Origin: a virus
Length of the DNA: 54,112 nucleotides
Strand: one strand, 5' to 3'
IMG/VR virus record: IMGVR_UViG_3300002131_000051
Coordinates: 1 to 54,112 of that record
This document shows positions 35,701-42,983 of this stretch, one piece after another. The notes beneath the pieces were generated by a model. That model was not told the DNA's origin and ran no database searches. It saw only the letters and a list, made by a program, of their open reading frames with translations. The number at the start of each line of letters is the position of its first letter. Within the stretch, counting starts at the first letter, position 1. The position numbers were made by a program, and so were the translations under genes.

Positions 35701-38547
35701 AAAAGAAATGTATTATCATTATCTAAAAAAATAACTGATATACTTACAAATGAATACGTAGATAAATCTTCTGGCAAACCTAAAGCAAAGAAAATTAATT
35801 TATCTGCAAAGGATAGAATTAAAGGAATAACAGAATTATTATTAAGCGAAAAATCCACTGATAAAGAAATTGAAGACTTAATAGTTGCTCATCAAACCGA
35901 GATGGAGGATCTACTTAAACAGGAATTTCAAGATGACAAAACTTTATCAAGAATCGAGGATCTATCAATTGCTATTGAATACAATTCGTCACTTCAGTTA
36001 GATAACGATAGCATCAATAAAGTTGGTTTATTAGATTCTGTAAGTAATTCTCTTGAAAGTATTATTAATATTGGTAGGACAGATTTAAGAAATGAAATAA
36101 AAGAGGATAACGAAAAAAGAGATAGAGACTTTGAGTATGTATATGAGGACATAACTGGTAATGCTATAGATCTAAAATCTGAACGTGCAAAATCACAACT
36201 ATCTGAACAAAAATATAAGAGAGATAGAGAGGCGGCTAAGAAAAAATCAAGATTTGTACTAATCCAATATGTAGATATGCTAGGTAATTTTTTATCCAAG
36301 AATATATTTGGAACAGCCGAAGCATTAGATGGTTTAATGGATAGAATATCTTCATTGCCAGGTGATCTATTTGGGGGAAGAACTCAAGAGGTAGTTACTG
36401 AAAAAATGGATGAGTCGACAATAATTGAGAAAAAAAGAATAATGTATGTCGAGACATTGATAAAAACAAAAATGCAAGAGATATACGGAAAAAGATGGGG
36501 TAAATTAGCTAGACAAAACAGAAAGGTAAATGTAGAGATAACAAATCAGTTTGGAGACATAGATATGTGGAGTCAAGATCAGATGTATTATATGTATAAT
36601 ATGTATAAAGATCCTGCAAATAGAAGAGCATTCCAAAATATAGAAATGTTTGGAGTAGAATTGGTTGAAGGAAATGAGTCAAAAGCTGAACTTGAGCGAA
36701 TAAAAGAAGCCAATAAAAAAAGTGCTGAAAGCATGATGGAGCAAATAGAGTCTAAGCTTACAAAAGAAGTTAAAGAATTTGCTGACTGGCAGGTTAATGA
36801 ACTATTCCCAGAATTATATGAAACATATAATGAGACGTATAAAAAAATAAATAGAACAAACCTACCAAATAATAAATTCTATGCAGGTAAGGTTTACAGG
36901 GATGGAGTAGAAAATGATTCTGATCCAATGATAGGGAAAGATAGCGCATTTATGAGTAATTATGTAAGCGCATCTTCAACAAAGAGTAAGGTTCTTAGTT
37001 CAAAGCCGATTAAAAAAATGAACGGGAATGATGCTCTTGCTACATATGTAGCTGAGATGGAGCATTATGCTGCATTTGCTGTGAATATTAGAAATATAAA
37101 TAGACTATTCACTAATAAGAATATTAAGCATGCAATAGAAAATATATATGGTGATAAAATATATAAGCTTATAGACCACTCGATAAATACAATAGCAAAT
37201 AGAGGCATTAAAAAGGGAATGTTAGATCATGCTGTCAATGCTCTAAACTCAGGGTTTATTCTGGCAAAACTAGCAATATCTCCAGTGGTTATGGTTAAAC
37301 AGCTAACCTCAACATTTACATATATGGCTGATATAGGTCTAGTAAATTGGTTAAAATATGGAGCCAAAAACAAATTTGAGCAGGCTAAGGTATGGAAAGA
37401 GTTAAGAGATAACTCTGTATATCTGCAAGATAGAAAGTATAACGGTATAGCTAAAAATATTGAGACATATTCTGATGATGGTACTAGAAGATTGATACCA
37501 TCTCGGTCAAAAGAATTTATTGTTAACGCATTAATGTATACAACTAAGTTTGGGGACATGACTGCAATCATGGTGGGGGGGCTTCCAAACTACTCATACT
37601 ATAAGGCGCAAGCAATAAAAAATGGTAAGACAGAAGCGCAAGCAATTGAGATAGCAGTTAGTAAATTTGAAAGCGATACAAAGAGAACTCAGCAGTCTGG
37701 TGATTTACAAGACAAAGATATTACCCAAACAAGCGGAGCGTTAACCAGACTATTTGGTATGTTCTTAACTACACCAAAACAGTACCTCAGAAAAGAAATA
37801 ATGGCAGTCAGAAACTTAGGCAGAAAGCTTCTTAAACTTGACAGAAAAGCAGGTAAGGGAACTATCACTGAGAACCTAAGGGTATTTGCTATGTACCATG
37901 TGTTGATGCCCGTGCTGTACCAGTTTGTAGCAAGTGGTATGCCTGGACTTTTAGCAGACTGGGATGAAGAGGATGAGGATGACTTGATAAGAGCTGCCGT
38001 TGTAGGTAACTTAAATGCACTTTTTATTGTTGGAGATATGATTAATATAATATCAGACGTACTTACGGATAAGCCTTGGGCTGGGAATGTAGGAAGAAAC
38101 GTAGGGATAATCTCAATATCAGAAGAGGTAGGTAAAAATGCAGTTAAATACAGAAACACTAAAGATTTAGCAAAAAAAGAGCAGTATGGGTATGATTTAA
38201 TATTCTCTTCACTTCAATTTGCAGGAGTTCCAGGACCAACCCTTCAAAAGTTCTATAAAAACTATCCAGCTATTGGTAGTGATGATGATGCAAGAAAGGA
38301 TATAATGAGAATCCTAAATTATTCAGATTATGCTATTAATGGCGCAAAGAAAGAAAACAAATCAACAAGAGGGAAGGCAATAAGTTATAACGATATGATG
38401 GAAACAAAAGGAAAAGTAAGTAAAGGTGGCTCAAAATCATTAAATTATAACGATATGATGGAAACAAGAAACAAGGAGAGTCTTGAAAGCGAGAAAGAGA
38501 TTAGAAGAGAAGCAGATATGATAGATTATAATCTTTTAACTGATTAA
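29704..38547 (+). CDS. Giant polyvalent virion protein with ART-like and metallopeptidase domains
   Basis: 2947 residues, the largest gene. Seen in order: two ~35-residue N-terminal repeats (YSLAKEEGYSKSFDEFKLL and YNVSKNNGYTKTIDDFKVL); a doubled KTTFTAPLK motif (about 105-140); a helical region with hydrophobic patches (about 640-800); an FFHRG segment at about 1016-1020 with AMYYTD and RAQTT, like the ART-PolyVal ADP-ribosyltransferase family; HEIFHA at 1503-1508, a zincin-like metallopeptidase motif; long Lys/Glu coiled coils; and a C-terminal region like large polyvalent-protein-associated domains, ending in doubled YNDMMET. Such proteins are thought to enter the host with phage DNA and act on host targets. 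Domain names are from memory of motifs. Confidence 0.7.
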   Translation: MNEEALNTLYSLAKEEGYSKSFDEFKLLMSSNNEAINTMYNVSKNNGYTKTIDDFKVLVGNKKQQADSNPVKKKGSTKPSSQATKPSKNPWTDQDLTGGNDPKQKTTFTAPLKRESQNVTPKDPYSSNESDWKQKTTFTAPLKYDPEKERADADAKYFAENPPPMTLDQLKAKQAAEMPNGDPYAGTILAGNISDQFEKSQKEINSDLIEKNEEFVVPKLQYEYGQYGFKFEQTGMGDAMTVTAQNKKVLYVDLDPWSGSSSKESANELKKFLRENKTTDGANKAKQRVQSQDEVLRAVRVLNDQVKYFEDRVEKFSILKSKYEKQYEDEFKGVPPSEIQNNPELLDKLNVWSAEYQKIIDKGNNLNNIDKTLRYKGAKLDRLTGEYARMQSKQGTLFQGMTKEFMKNFAGSSAEMASETIDLVTYGSGLMGAPAGMSKEEYKRELIRVAKEENLIPEKYKGKGLNGYSLEKITSILGGDTNDAYSITKSLKDRALMMAKDMFGSPSVQDFINLDSEKTAFDIANSKVLDLVRKSIKYNKNYKDAVEGRQRNRYSYTADKTDVSLGIVDVTRTALADRFMDTFSDSDISEAYLSLQQESTWSRALLGISGSLPSMIGGPGAVGGLVRKAKLFTSTASAMDKEMADNPEFDDVPESEKYLIKVPVALAVSRLEDIGFRNVISQKGLLNKYLAKAIGKSTATTTAKTFSEFIAQDVKSSFARGALTITAAGLAEFETGVEQELTESFLKELYNDVKGKDMFETPNTLTEWFSDALMAGVDEMIGGFIMGVPGAVKNAITKQKTNTLPDGVFETFEAIRNDPNFIEMHEAKLNIQVDEGEITREEADSELEITKKLIGQSRSIPTDYTTDQRKRALAIIYERDNLMDDIKVSDPKLVTKKQARVDQLNNQLESIIDEPKTAPQTSEVDIEAKYDKIIEDEGLNILAPISIDEEGLSSQEIQDVKKKQEEQIQRDKRLEELEKLKQAELAALAPTSRAGINEENSSNFANLTEDADGNFVFFHRGKKGYDKVKKSSGTTKGSKGESIALGKIGGAAMYYTDQNDSEQMVTGNAQYSVKVAKDKVYDANSDPLGFREEAKAMHEEEFPGQSFDSNTELAYITKVAGNNGFEMVVGQWGGKTRAQTTSELAPNDSREFDGDVMTKDFSEKYIGNRDKGYEAVIPKSKFTNLKALYDKINDIRNKEALKGMKGRYDELYKLNSSFDKYTQEEITELIDKSDLSQEIKDEYKAIISEPTKTRSTYKGKTGTVKVDNIPKGTFLNIGLEIKGEKGLTEADIVAALPSDVKILNKAEIKKEGGKVDEDTMSLEISRELTDYEMARLRESTKQDGIPQISNGFGTMYGNMSAISIWGDFAPKHFIMPDGRKASEFKGTKAKVSKKLDKETKQEASDIASFFGDDVSENITINTKNKGDLSPAQQRNRELIISIATKAAKAVKKLLPDLKIVMHDSNDEYVKYAGAEGRGAYIYNGNEKVIHINLTNATKSTVAHEIFHAVLLDRVKNDENLAMAISKKMVGSVRKALPKNSKLGLAIDKFAEKYINEQGELQNEERLAELIGLLSSNEYGYRTLDKPSKNVIIEFFKSLAKKLGVNLGESFGKKDDSVIDLINTLSTKVYSGETITEQDVEILNVEQGGLVEGADGIIPNDINDDGPTINFSSRQQKSVSEVITEARQNNFRDVAIRDYLIRLKGFNAKDVDSALSININLFDELPNSFKNIDGGAVSGAKLFKRVIDFKAKLIASNNSNTRLTAIELDEKVKEFAKKQKETYKNPTQINNDVRVFKGELLDKNSKSKTPLNTKEINEKVRDFRDKANESNKQLKDKAADNIDKYLKKELGINNSKSALLSNQDIIDKTIEFLEKQPEYINESNTYTVGSKKKGTKQTLNRKGLSTQQAKMLSDLQKSSDIRPSKNMAKKIRDARRLIIGVAKGKRDLLAIKRELRNFIRKTIDTNEYSKKDVMDMVRSIEIANQDNIDNIYNEVLEFSTKRNVLSLSKKITDILTNEYVDKSSGKPKAKKINLSAKDRIKGITELLLSEKSTDKEIEDLIVAHQTEMEDLLKQEFQDDKTLSRIEDLSIAIEYNSSLQLDNDSINKVGLLDSVSNSLESIINIGRTDLRNEIKEDNEKRDRDFEYVYEDITGNAIDLKSERAKSQLSEQKYKRDREAAKKKSRFVLIQYVDMLGNFLSKNIFGTAEALDGLMDRISSLPGDLFGGRTQEVVTEKMDESTIIEKKRIMYVETLIKTKMQEIYGKRWGKLARQNRKVNVEITNQFGDIDMWSQDQMYYMYNMYKDPANRRAFQNIEMFGVELVEGNESKAELERIKEANKKSAESMMEQIESKLTKEVKEFADWQVNELFPELYETYNETYKKINRTNLPNNKFYAGKVYRDGVENDSDPMIGKDSAFMSNYVSASSTKSKVLSSKPIKKMNGNDALATYVAEMEHYAAFAVNIRNINRLFTNKNIKHAIENIYGDKIYKLIDHSINTIANRGIKKGMLDHAVNALNSGFILAKLAISPVVMVKQLTSTFTYMADIGLVNWLKYGAKNKFEQAKVWKELRDNSVYLQDRKYNGIAKNIETYSDDGTRRLIPSRSKEFIVNALMYTTKFGDMTAIMVGGLPNYSYYKAQAIKNGKTEAQAIEIAVSKFESDTKRTQQSGDLQDKDITQTSGALTRLFGMFLTTPKQYLRKEIMAVRNLGRKLLKLDRKAGKGTITENLRVFAMYHVLMPVLYQFVASGMPGLLADWDEEDEDDLIRAAVVGNLNALFIVGDMINIISDVLTDKPWAGNVGRNVGIISISEEVGKNAVKYRNTKDLAKKEQYGYDLIFSSLQFAGVPGPTLQKFYKNYPAIGSDDDARKDIMRILNYSDYAINGAKKENKSTRGKAISYNDMMETKGKVSKGGSKSLNYNDMMETRNKESLESEKEIRREADMIDYNLLTD
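30016..30132 (+). repeat. Direct repeat encoding KTTFTAPLK
   Basis: A 27-base sequence at 30016-30042 is repeated at 30106-30132, exactly 90 bases apart and in frame. The encoded motif sits in a Pro/Asp-rich linker and may be a short docking peptide. Confidence 0.85.
38385..38467 (+). repeat. Direct repeat encoding YNDMMET
   Basis: A 23-base sequence at 38385-38407 recurs at 38445-38467, exactly 60 bases apart, near the C-terminus of the giant protein. It is in frame, so it duplicates a peptide motif. Confidence 0.85.
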
Positions 38548-38559
38548 AAACTAAAAGTT

Positions 38560-38697
38560 ATGCCGTTTAAAAGTGAAGCACAGAAAAGGTTTATGTATAA
38601 GAATAAGCCAGAGATAGCTAAGAGATGGGAGCAAGAAGCGAAGTGGGATAAGATCCCAGAGAAACTTCCTAAAAGAGTTATGAAGACAAAGAAGTGA
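38560..38697 (+). CDS. Small conserved phage protein MPFKSEAQKRFMY (45 aa)
   Basis: A 45-codon ORF from ATG 38560 to TGA 38697, 12 bases after the giant gene. The start MPFKSEAQKRFMYKNKPEIA belongs to a widespread family of tiny, basic phage proteins beginning MPFKS..Q.R.M that I recognise but whose function is unknown. The product is strongly basic (about 14 Lys/Arg), suggesting nucleic-acid binding. It is the last gene of the plus-strand block, immediately before the convergent terminator. Confidence 0.7.
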   Translation: MPFKSEAQKRFMYKNKPEIAKRWEQEAKWDKIPEKLPKRVMKTKK

Positions 38698-38732
38698 TAA
38701 AAAAAAAGGGCAGTGGTGTTATCACTGCCCTT
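38698..38732 (-). terminator. Terminator at the convergent boundary
   Basis: A perfect 10-bp stem AAGGGCAGTG (38706-38715) / CACTGCCCTT (38723-38732) with a 7-base loop. On the minus strand it is followed by a run of at least seven T, ending the replication array. The hairpin could also slow plus-strand transcription, though the plus-side T run is poor. Confidence 0.9.
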
Positions 38733-38742
38733 ACCCTTTCCA

Positions 38743-38925
38743 CTACTCTACTGATGACTTCAATCTCTTTAGTTCAGCGATTAAGACATTCAAGACTGGT
38801 ATCAAGTCATCGAACTCACCATCAACAAGGTGCTCGTAGATATTGTTACATGAGTCATGTATGCCATCCATAAGAATATTTATACGGATTAATCGCTCTG
38901 AATCAAATGCTGATATTTTTTTCAT
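38743..38925 (-). CDS. Small helical protein, unknown
   Basis: 60 residues if started at the ATG at 38925; the frame extends to a TTG at 38931 but that overlaps a promoter element, so the ATG is preferred. Mostly helical and acidic (DDLIPVLNVLIAELKRLKSSVE). It is the last minus-strand gene and has its own promoter, separating it from the upstream unit. No family recognised. Confidence 0.65.
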   Translation of the reverse strand: MKKISAFDSERLIRINILMDGIHDSCNNIYEHLVDGEFDDLIPVLNVLIAELKRLKSSVE

Positions 38926-38928
38926 TGT

Positions 38929-38957
38929 CAAATATATAAATTTTATTTTAAATACAA
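38929..38957 (-). promoter_or_regulatory. Promoter TTG-N18-TATATTTG, leaderless
   Basis: On the minus strand TTG (38957-38955) and TATATTTG (38936-38929) are 18 bases apart. The -7 element ends 3 bases before the ATG at 38925, so the message would lack a leader. Confidence 0.6.
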
Positions 38958-39500
38958 GCCATTATAGAATTCTTTTATTCCGCACAGGACCAACTCCTTA
39001 TCAGAAACTCTTGTTCTTTCATTAACGACATCATATATCTTACCAAACTTTTGAAACTTTTTTAGCTCACCTTCAAGTTCCTCAGTTCTTTCAATTAGTA
39101 ATCTATTACTAATTTTTAAATCAATAGCAATCTCCTCTAAAGACGCAATTCTTTCTGATTCAATTGCCTCATTAGAAAAGGCAATCAAGTCTTCTGTGGT
39201 GCTAATAAATCTATCGTGAACATCTTTATATATTTTAAGAAATTCTGCATCCTTAGCCCTCCACCCGTCAATATTACGCAGGTAGTGAATTATTGTAGCG
39301 TGATCTTTTTCTATTGAATGACCTATTGATAAAAGACTATGCCCCCTCTCACGAAGTATGTGTGAGTATATTATTCTAGCATTAACAATATCTTCAGTTC
39401 TTTTCTTTTCACATACATCGATACATAATGTATCCTGTATTATTCCCTTTAATCTTTTTGCATCTCTTTTCTGAAATTCAATTTTATCTATTTTTTCCAT
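38943..39500 (-). CDS. DnaA domain IV-like protein with coiled coil
   Basis: 185 residues. Residues 33-75 (RTEDIVNARIIYSHILRERG...LLSIGHSIEKDHATIIHYL) match the DNA-binding domain IV of DnaA, including the R..D.V.AR.I and DHATI.H signatures. There is no AAA+ ATPase. A coiled coil (about 105-150) follows, then a small C-terminal region. Likely a DNA-binding protein that reads DnaA-box-like sites, perhaps in replication or regulation. A second such protein lies at 49020-49316. It is separated by 9 bases from the phosphoesterase gene upstream. Confidence 0.65.
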   Translation of the reverse strand: MEKIDKIEFQKRDAKRLKGIIQDTLCIDVCEKKRTEDIVNARIIYSHILRERGHSLLSIGHSIEKDHATIIHYLRNIDGWRAKDAEFLKIYKDVHDRFISTTEDLIAFSNEAIESERIASLEEIAIDLKISNRLLIERTEELEGELKKFQKFGKIYDVVNERTRVSDKELVLCGIKEFYNGLYLK

Positions 39501-39509
39501 TGTGTTTAA

Positions 39510-40679
39510 TTAAAATATGTGTGTAATTCTTGACACCTGACCCTGCGTTGGGTGGTGTATAAACGCCTCAATTGCTTTTGGGGCATGCTGAAATCCGTTT
39601 CTATGATGCCATCCATCTGTACCGCTAGGACTTCTGAGCGTCTCTATACATACGCTAAAGAAATCTTTACTTGTTTTATGGTGTATATGATGCCCATAAA
39701 TATATCTATGCTTACAGTTATGCCAGTGTTCACTAGCCTCTTCAGCCATAAGACCATGGAGCTTATCAATCTTTGCGCCATCCATGTGTGTTGTTCCGAT
39801 TAGGTTCTGACCATAAACAGTATACTTTCTGTGTCTCATATCGTTGTCGAATGTGACTTGTTCGCAATTATGAAACCAACTTGAAACAGAGTCAAGTAGC
39901 ATAAAACCATGGGTAAAATCGTGATTAGATGGATTAAAAACAACCTTAACATCAGCTATGGTTAGAAGTTTTTCAATTACCTCAATAAGTAATCTCTTAG
40001 CCATCATGAAATTATCATACCACATCCCGTCTGTATCCTGCGCAGTCCCACTTGTTGTTGTTCGTTTTGGGTTGTCAATATGAAGGATGTCGTTTCCAGC
40101 AACAAATATTACTTGATCAAAATTAAATCCCTTGGCTTTGTTTAATATGCCATCTAATCCTTCTTTAACTCTTTTAACGGCAATCTGAGAGTTGTAGTCC
40201 TCACCAGTCTCAAAAGAGCTGCAAATCTTTCCTATGTGGATATCCGCTGCATCGAATAGCAAACAGTGTGGATCGTTTGATTTTTCATGCTTAAACTCTG
40301 GATACTTAAATGCATAATCCTTCTGTTCTTTCATTGATCTATCATGAAGAATCTTCATGTCTTCAATTGCATCTCTTATATCTGGCTCTATGTATAGTGG
40401 GTTTTTCACAAACACAGATGACTCCTTATCCTTTTTCCATAGATGCTTTACTGTAGTAGGATCTATGTCTTTTGATTCGCAGGATGATATAACTCCTTTG
40501 CTTCTAAGTTCCTTTAGTTGAATAAGTTGATTTTTATTTAGTCTATATTTACCGTTTCCATCCGTACCTATTTTTAACTCTAAGCCTAGTGCGCTAGCCT
40601 CCATTGGCTTTAATCTTTTTCGTATAGTCATTTTTAAATTATTAGGGTTTATACTTGGTTGAGATAACTTATATGTCAC
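39510..40679 (-). CDS. Calcineurin-like metallophosphoesterase with N-terminal DNA-binding-like region
   Basis: Up to 389 residues. The GTG at 40679 overlaps the upstream stop (GTGA); an ATG at 40631 (Met17) after AATTTAAAA may be the better start, giving 373. Phosphoesterase motifs are complete: D-x-H at 146-148, GND at 195-197, NHD at 252-254, GHHIHH at 329-334. The first ~90 residues resemble a helix-turn-helix-type region (NQLIQLKELRSKGVIS). The enzyme probably acts on nucleic acid, like SbcD/Mre11-type nucleases, since its neighbour is a VRR-NUC nuclease; small-molecule phosphate esters remain possible. Confidence 0.75.
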   Translation of the reverse strand: MTYKLSQPSINPNNLKMTIRKRLKPMEASALGLELKIGTDGNGKYRLNKNQLIQLKELRSKGVISSCESKDIDPTTVKHLWKKDKESSVFVKNPLYIEPDIRDAIEDMKILHDRSMKEQKDYAFKYPEFKHEKSNDPHCLLFDAADIHIGKICSSFETGEDYNSQIAVKRVKEGLDGILNKAKGFNFDQVIFVAGNDILHIDNPKRTTTSGTAQDTDGMWYDNFMMAKRLLIEVIEKLLTIADVKVVFNPSNHDFTHGFMLLDSVSSWFHNCEQVTFDNDMRHRKYTVYGQNLIGTTHMDGAKIDKLHGLMAEEASEHWHNCKHRYIYGHHIHHKTSKDFFSVCIETLRSPSGTDGWHHRNGFQHAPKAIEAFIHHPTQGQVSRITHIF

Positions 40680-40918
40680 TCACCTCTATATACTTCTGTT
40701 TTAAAACCGTATTCACTCAGCTCTTTCAGTCTATAATCCTGAAGAGGTGATGTCTTTCCTTTTAGCGTTTTTACCTCACTGAAAACTACATCAGCATTTG
40801 GAGCTATAGCGACTATGTCGGGTATCCCATTTTTGTTGGTCTTTACCAGTTTTAGTACGTAGTACCCCTCTGCCTCTAATTGCTTAATCCTCTTGCTTTG
40901 TATCTGCTGTTCGGTCAT
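40676..40918 (-). CDS. VRR-NUC domain nuclease
   Basis: 80 residues, the length of a stand-alone phage VRR-NUC. The order E(QQ)..., K....NGIPDIVAI, FSEVKT and SPLQ..RL..L fits the family: the GIPD Asp and EVK Glu-Lys are the PD-(D/E)XK catalytic set. These act on branched or flapped DNA, including Holliday-junction-like structures. It overlaps the gene on each side by about 4 bases, indicating a tightly coupled operon. Confidence 0.85.
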   Translation of the reverse strand: MTEQQIQSKRIKQLEAEGYYVLKLVKTNKNGIPDIVAIAPNADVVFSEVKTLKGKTSPLQDYRLKELSEYGFKTEVYRGE

Positions 40919-41205
40919 TTCTTTTTTGTGGTTTTACCATTCTGACCATTACGTGCTCTGTTCTTAGACTGAGGCTCACTACTTAGCTTCCCGTTTTTGC
41001 CATGACTCATATCCTTGTCATCTCCATTGCCATACGTACCTGCCTTTTTATTGGCGGCATTTAGTTCAGCTCTATACTTTTTTCTAGCAGCCGATGCTCC
41101 ATACTCCTTATCATACGCCAACTTCTTTTTGCGTCTTTCTTCAGACATATTTAGCTTGTCATATGACGGGTGCTTGCCTGCGTTTTTGTTTTTCTTGCTT
41201 TCCAT
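40915..41205 (-). CDS. Conserved basic phage protein (YRAEL...GNGDDKDMSH family)
   Basis: 96 residues, very basic and low in hydrophobics. The order RRKKKLAYDKEYGAS..RKKYRAELNAANKKAGTYGNGDD then KDMSH and a C-terminal NRARNG is a pattern I recognise from many unrelated phages. Function is unknown; composition suggests nucleic-acid binding or a disordered assembly factor. It lies between the VRR-NUC gene and a small unknown. Confidence 0.7.
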   Translation of the reverse strand: MESKKNKNAGKHPSYDKLNMSEERRKKKLAYDKEYGASAARKKYRAELNAANKKAGTYGNGDDKDMSHGKNGKLSSEPQSKNRARNGQNGKTTKKK

Positions 41206-41207
41206 AA

Positions 41208-41489
41208 TTATTTATTATTATCAAATTTAAACTCATTGAATACCCAATCGTGAAACTTTAATGATATATCATTAATCTGTTCAGCGACTCCTGTTCTCTG
41301 TTCACCCTCTAATCCCATGAATATTCTCTCATGCTGTTTCTCAATCTCAGATACAGCATTTTTTAACGATTTCTTTAACCCGTATCTAATTAAATTAGGG
41401 TGGTCAAATGATATATCTTCAATGTATTGTATCATTATGTTAGTAATTCCTAACAAAACTACTGTTTTTATTTGGTTTTCTTCATTCAT
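41208..41489 (-). CDS. Small helical protein, unknown
   Basis: 93 residues, predicted mostly helical (VVLLGITNIMIQYIEDI, LKKSLKNAVSEIEKQHERIF). It overlaps the end of the helicase gene upstream by 8 bases, suggesting coupled translation. No motif or family recognised. Confidence 0.65.
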   Translation of the reverse strand: MNEENQIKTVVLLGITNIMIQYIEDISFDHPNLIRYGLKKSLKNAVSEIEKQHERIFMGLEGEQRTGVAEQINDISLKFHDWVFNEFKFDNNK

Positions 41490-42939
41490 TTGTGTTATTT
41501 TTTTTAAAATGATTTAATGTATAATCTTTTTTCTCTATAACTGTTTTGTATATATCCCTTTCTATTCCTCCTTTTGCGAATATCCAATAGACATCGCTTT
41601 CCAATCTATCCTTGGTAGTCATCCTATCTCTGCTCTGCCAGTAACTAGTTGCGCTAAAGTCTATATTGAAGTACACAAGCGCATCAGCTTTCTTTAGGCT
41701 TATGCCTTCACGACCAGAAACTATCTGCAATGCTATTGACTTATCAGTGGTGTCAAACTCGCTAAGATCTGTTGTTAAGTATTCCTTACCGTATATCTGC
41801 ATGAGTGCATTCAGTTCCTCTTTAAATTTATAAAAGATACCAATCTTTACATTGCAGAAGTTATCGTATATAAACTGAGCCTTTGATGGATCAATAATCA
41901 TTGATGCTCCAGACTCAAACTTAATTGTTCCTGAGTACAACTGATGGAGCTTCATCATTAGTTTCACTGGTGTGTCGGCAAGAATAACTTCGTCTTTACC
42001 TTCAACAACAAGGTCCTTCTTTAGCTTCTTAGCAATTCGATAAACAGTATCACTCATTTCTACCTCCATGATATGCTCACGAGTATCAACCTTGAAACCA
42101 GCTTGCTTCTGCGTATAGTTTATTGTGTATGGTGACATCGCATTAATGATCGACTCCAGACCATCTTTATAGTCCTTAATCATTAGCCCATTTATCTTTC
42201 TCTCCTTCACATTAACATACTTGTCACAGAATCTGTAAAAGTTTTTAAACTCACTGAATGGATTATTCCGTATGCCATATACCTGGTGATACATCTGACT
42301 ATACGACTCTGGAGTCGGAGTACCTGACAAAAGTATTACGTATGGATAACCATTCTTCATGATCATCTCCTTGACTTGTTTCGCCCTTTTGCTTGGCTTA
42401 GGTATAGCCCCCATGCCATGGGCTTCATCAAGTATGATTAGATCAAAACTATCATTTACCAGATGTAATGATTCGTAATTTATAATCACAATTCTATACG
42501 AGGGAAGCAGTAAATCATAATCATCCTGTATGCTGCTTATCGCTTTCTTTTTAGTTACGAATAGTACGCTTGTCGCTCCTACTGAATTAGCTATACCGAG
42601 ACTAGTGAGTGTCTTACCAGTCCTAACCTCCATTGCTAAATACACAAATCTATGCTTAAGCATTAAGCTACTACCCCTTGATATTATATCATTCTGATAG
42701 TCTCTAAATTCTACTTTACATTTTGGTTTTTCCATTAGTTCTTTATAATAATCAACACTATTGTTTATTTTCTCAATAGCATCTTTATGAGTAGAGTGCT
42801 TAAGAACTCTTGTAATTGTCACGTTCTTCCCTCTCCCAGTCTTTACGTCTATTGTTTTATTCACAACTGAGGCAAGAATCTGACAGTAACTATACATCAT
42901 TTCATCAGAATACCCTAGCTTTCTATCAATCACTAACAT
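41482..42939 (-). CDS. SNF2/DEAH-type helicase
   Basis: 485 residues. Superfamily 2 motifs are in order: Walker A EVRTGKT (104-110), DEAH (170-173), SGTPTPES, and the C-terminal IALQIVSGREGISLKKAD plus NIDFSATSYWQSRDRM helicase motifs V and VI. The length is that of compact phage SNF2-like translocases involved in replication, recombination or transcription clearing. A -7 element and a perfect 28-bp palindrome lie just upstream of the start. It begins a sub-unit continuing through the VRR-NUC and phosphoesterase genes. Confidence 0.85.
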   Translation of the reverse strand: MLVIDRKLGYSDEMMYSYCQILASVVNKTIDVKTGRGKNVTITRVLKHSTHKDAIEKINNSVDYYKELMEKPKCKVEFRDYQNDIISRGSSLMLKHRFVYLAMEVRTGKTLTSLGIANSVGATSVLFVTKKKAISSIQDDYDLLLPSYRIVIINYESLHLVNDSFDLIILDEAHGMGAIPKPSKRAKQVKEMIMKNGYPYVILLSGTPTPESYSQMYHQVYGIRNNPFSEFKNFYRFCDKYVNVKERKINGLMIKDYKDGLESIINAMSPYTINYTQKQAGFKVDTREHIMEVEMSDTVYRIAKKLKKDLVVEGKDEVILADTPVKLMMKLHQLYSGTIKFESGASMIIDPSKAQFIYDNFCNVKIGIFYKFKEELNALMQIYGKEYLTTDLSEFDTTDKSIALQIVSGREGISLKKADALVYFNIDFSATSYWQSRDRMTTKDRLESDVYWIFAKGGIERDIYKTVIEKKDYTLNHFKKNNTNE

Positions 42940-42955
42940 ATATTTATTTTTAAAT

Positions 42956-42983
42956 GTCCAGTTTTTTGCGCAAAAAACTGGAC
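42956..42983. repeat. Perfect 28-bp palindrome at helicase promoter
   Basis: Half-site GTCCAGTTTTTTGC (42956-42969) is followed directly by its exact complement GCAAAAAACTGGAC (42970-42983). It spans the predicted transcription start of the helicase unit and lies 17 bases upstream of its ATG. It may be a dimeric repressor operator, or a hairpin in the message leader. Confidence 0.9.

Noticed and set aside
37689-38159. Minus-strand ORF of 156 codons
   Set aside because: Antisense to the giant gene, Ser/Leu/Ile-rich shadow sequence.
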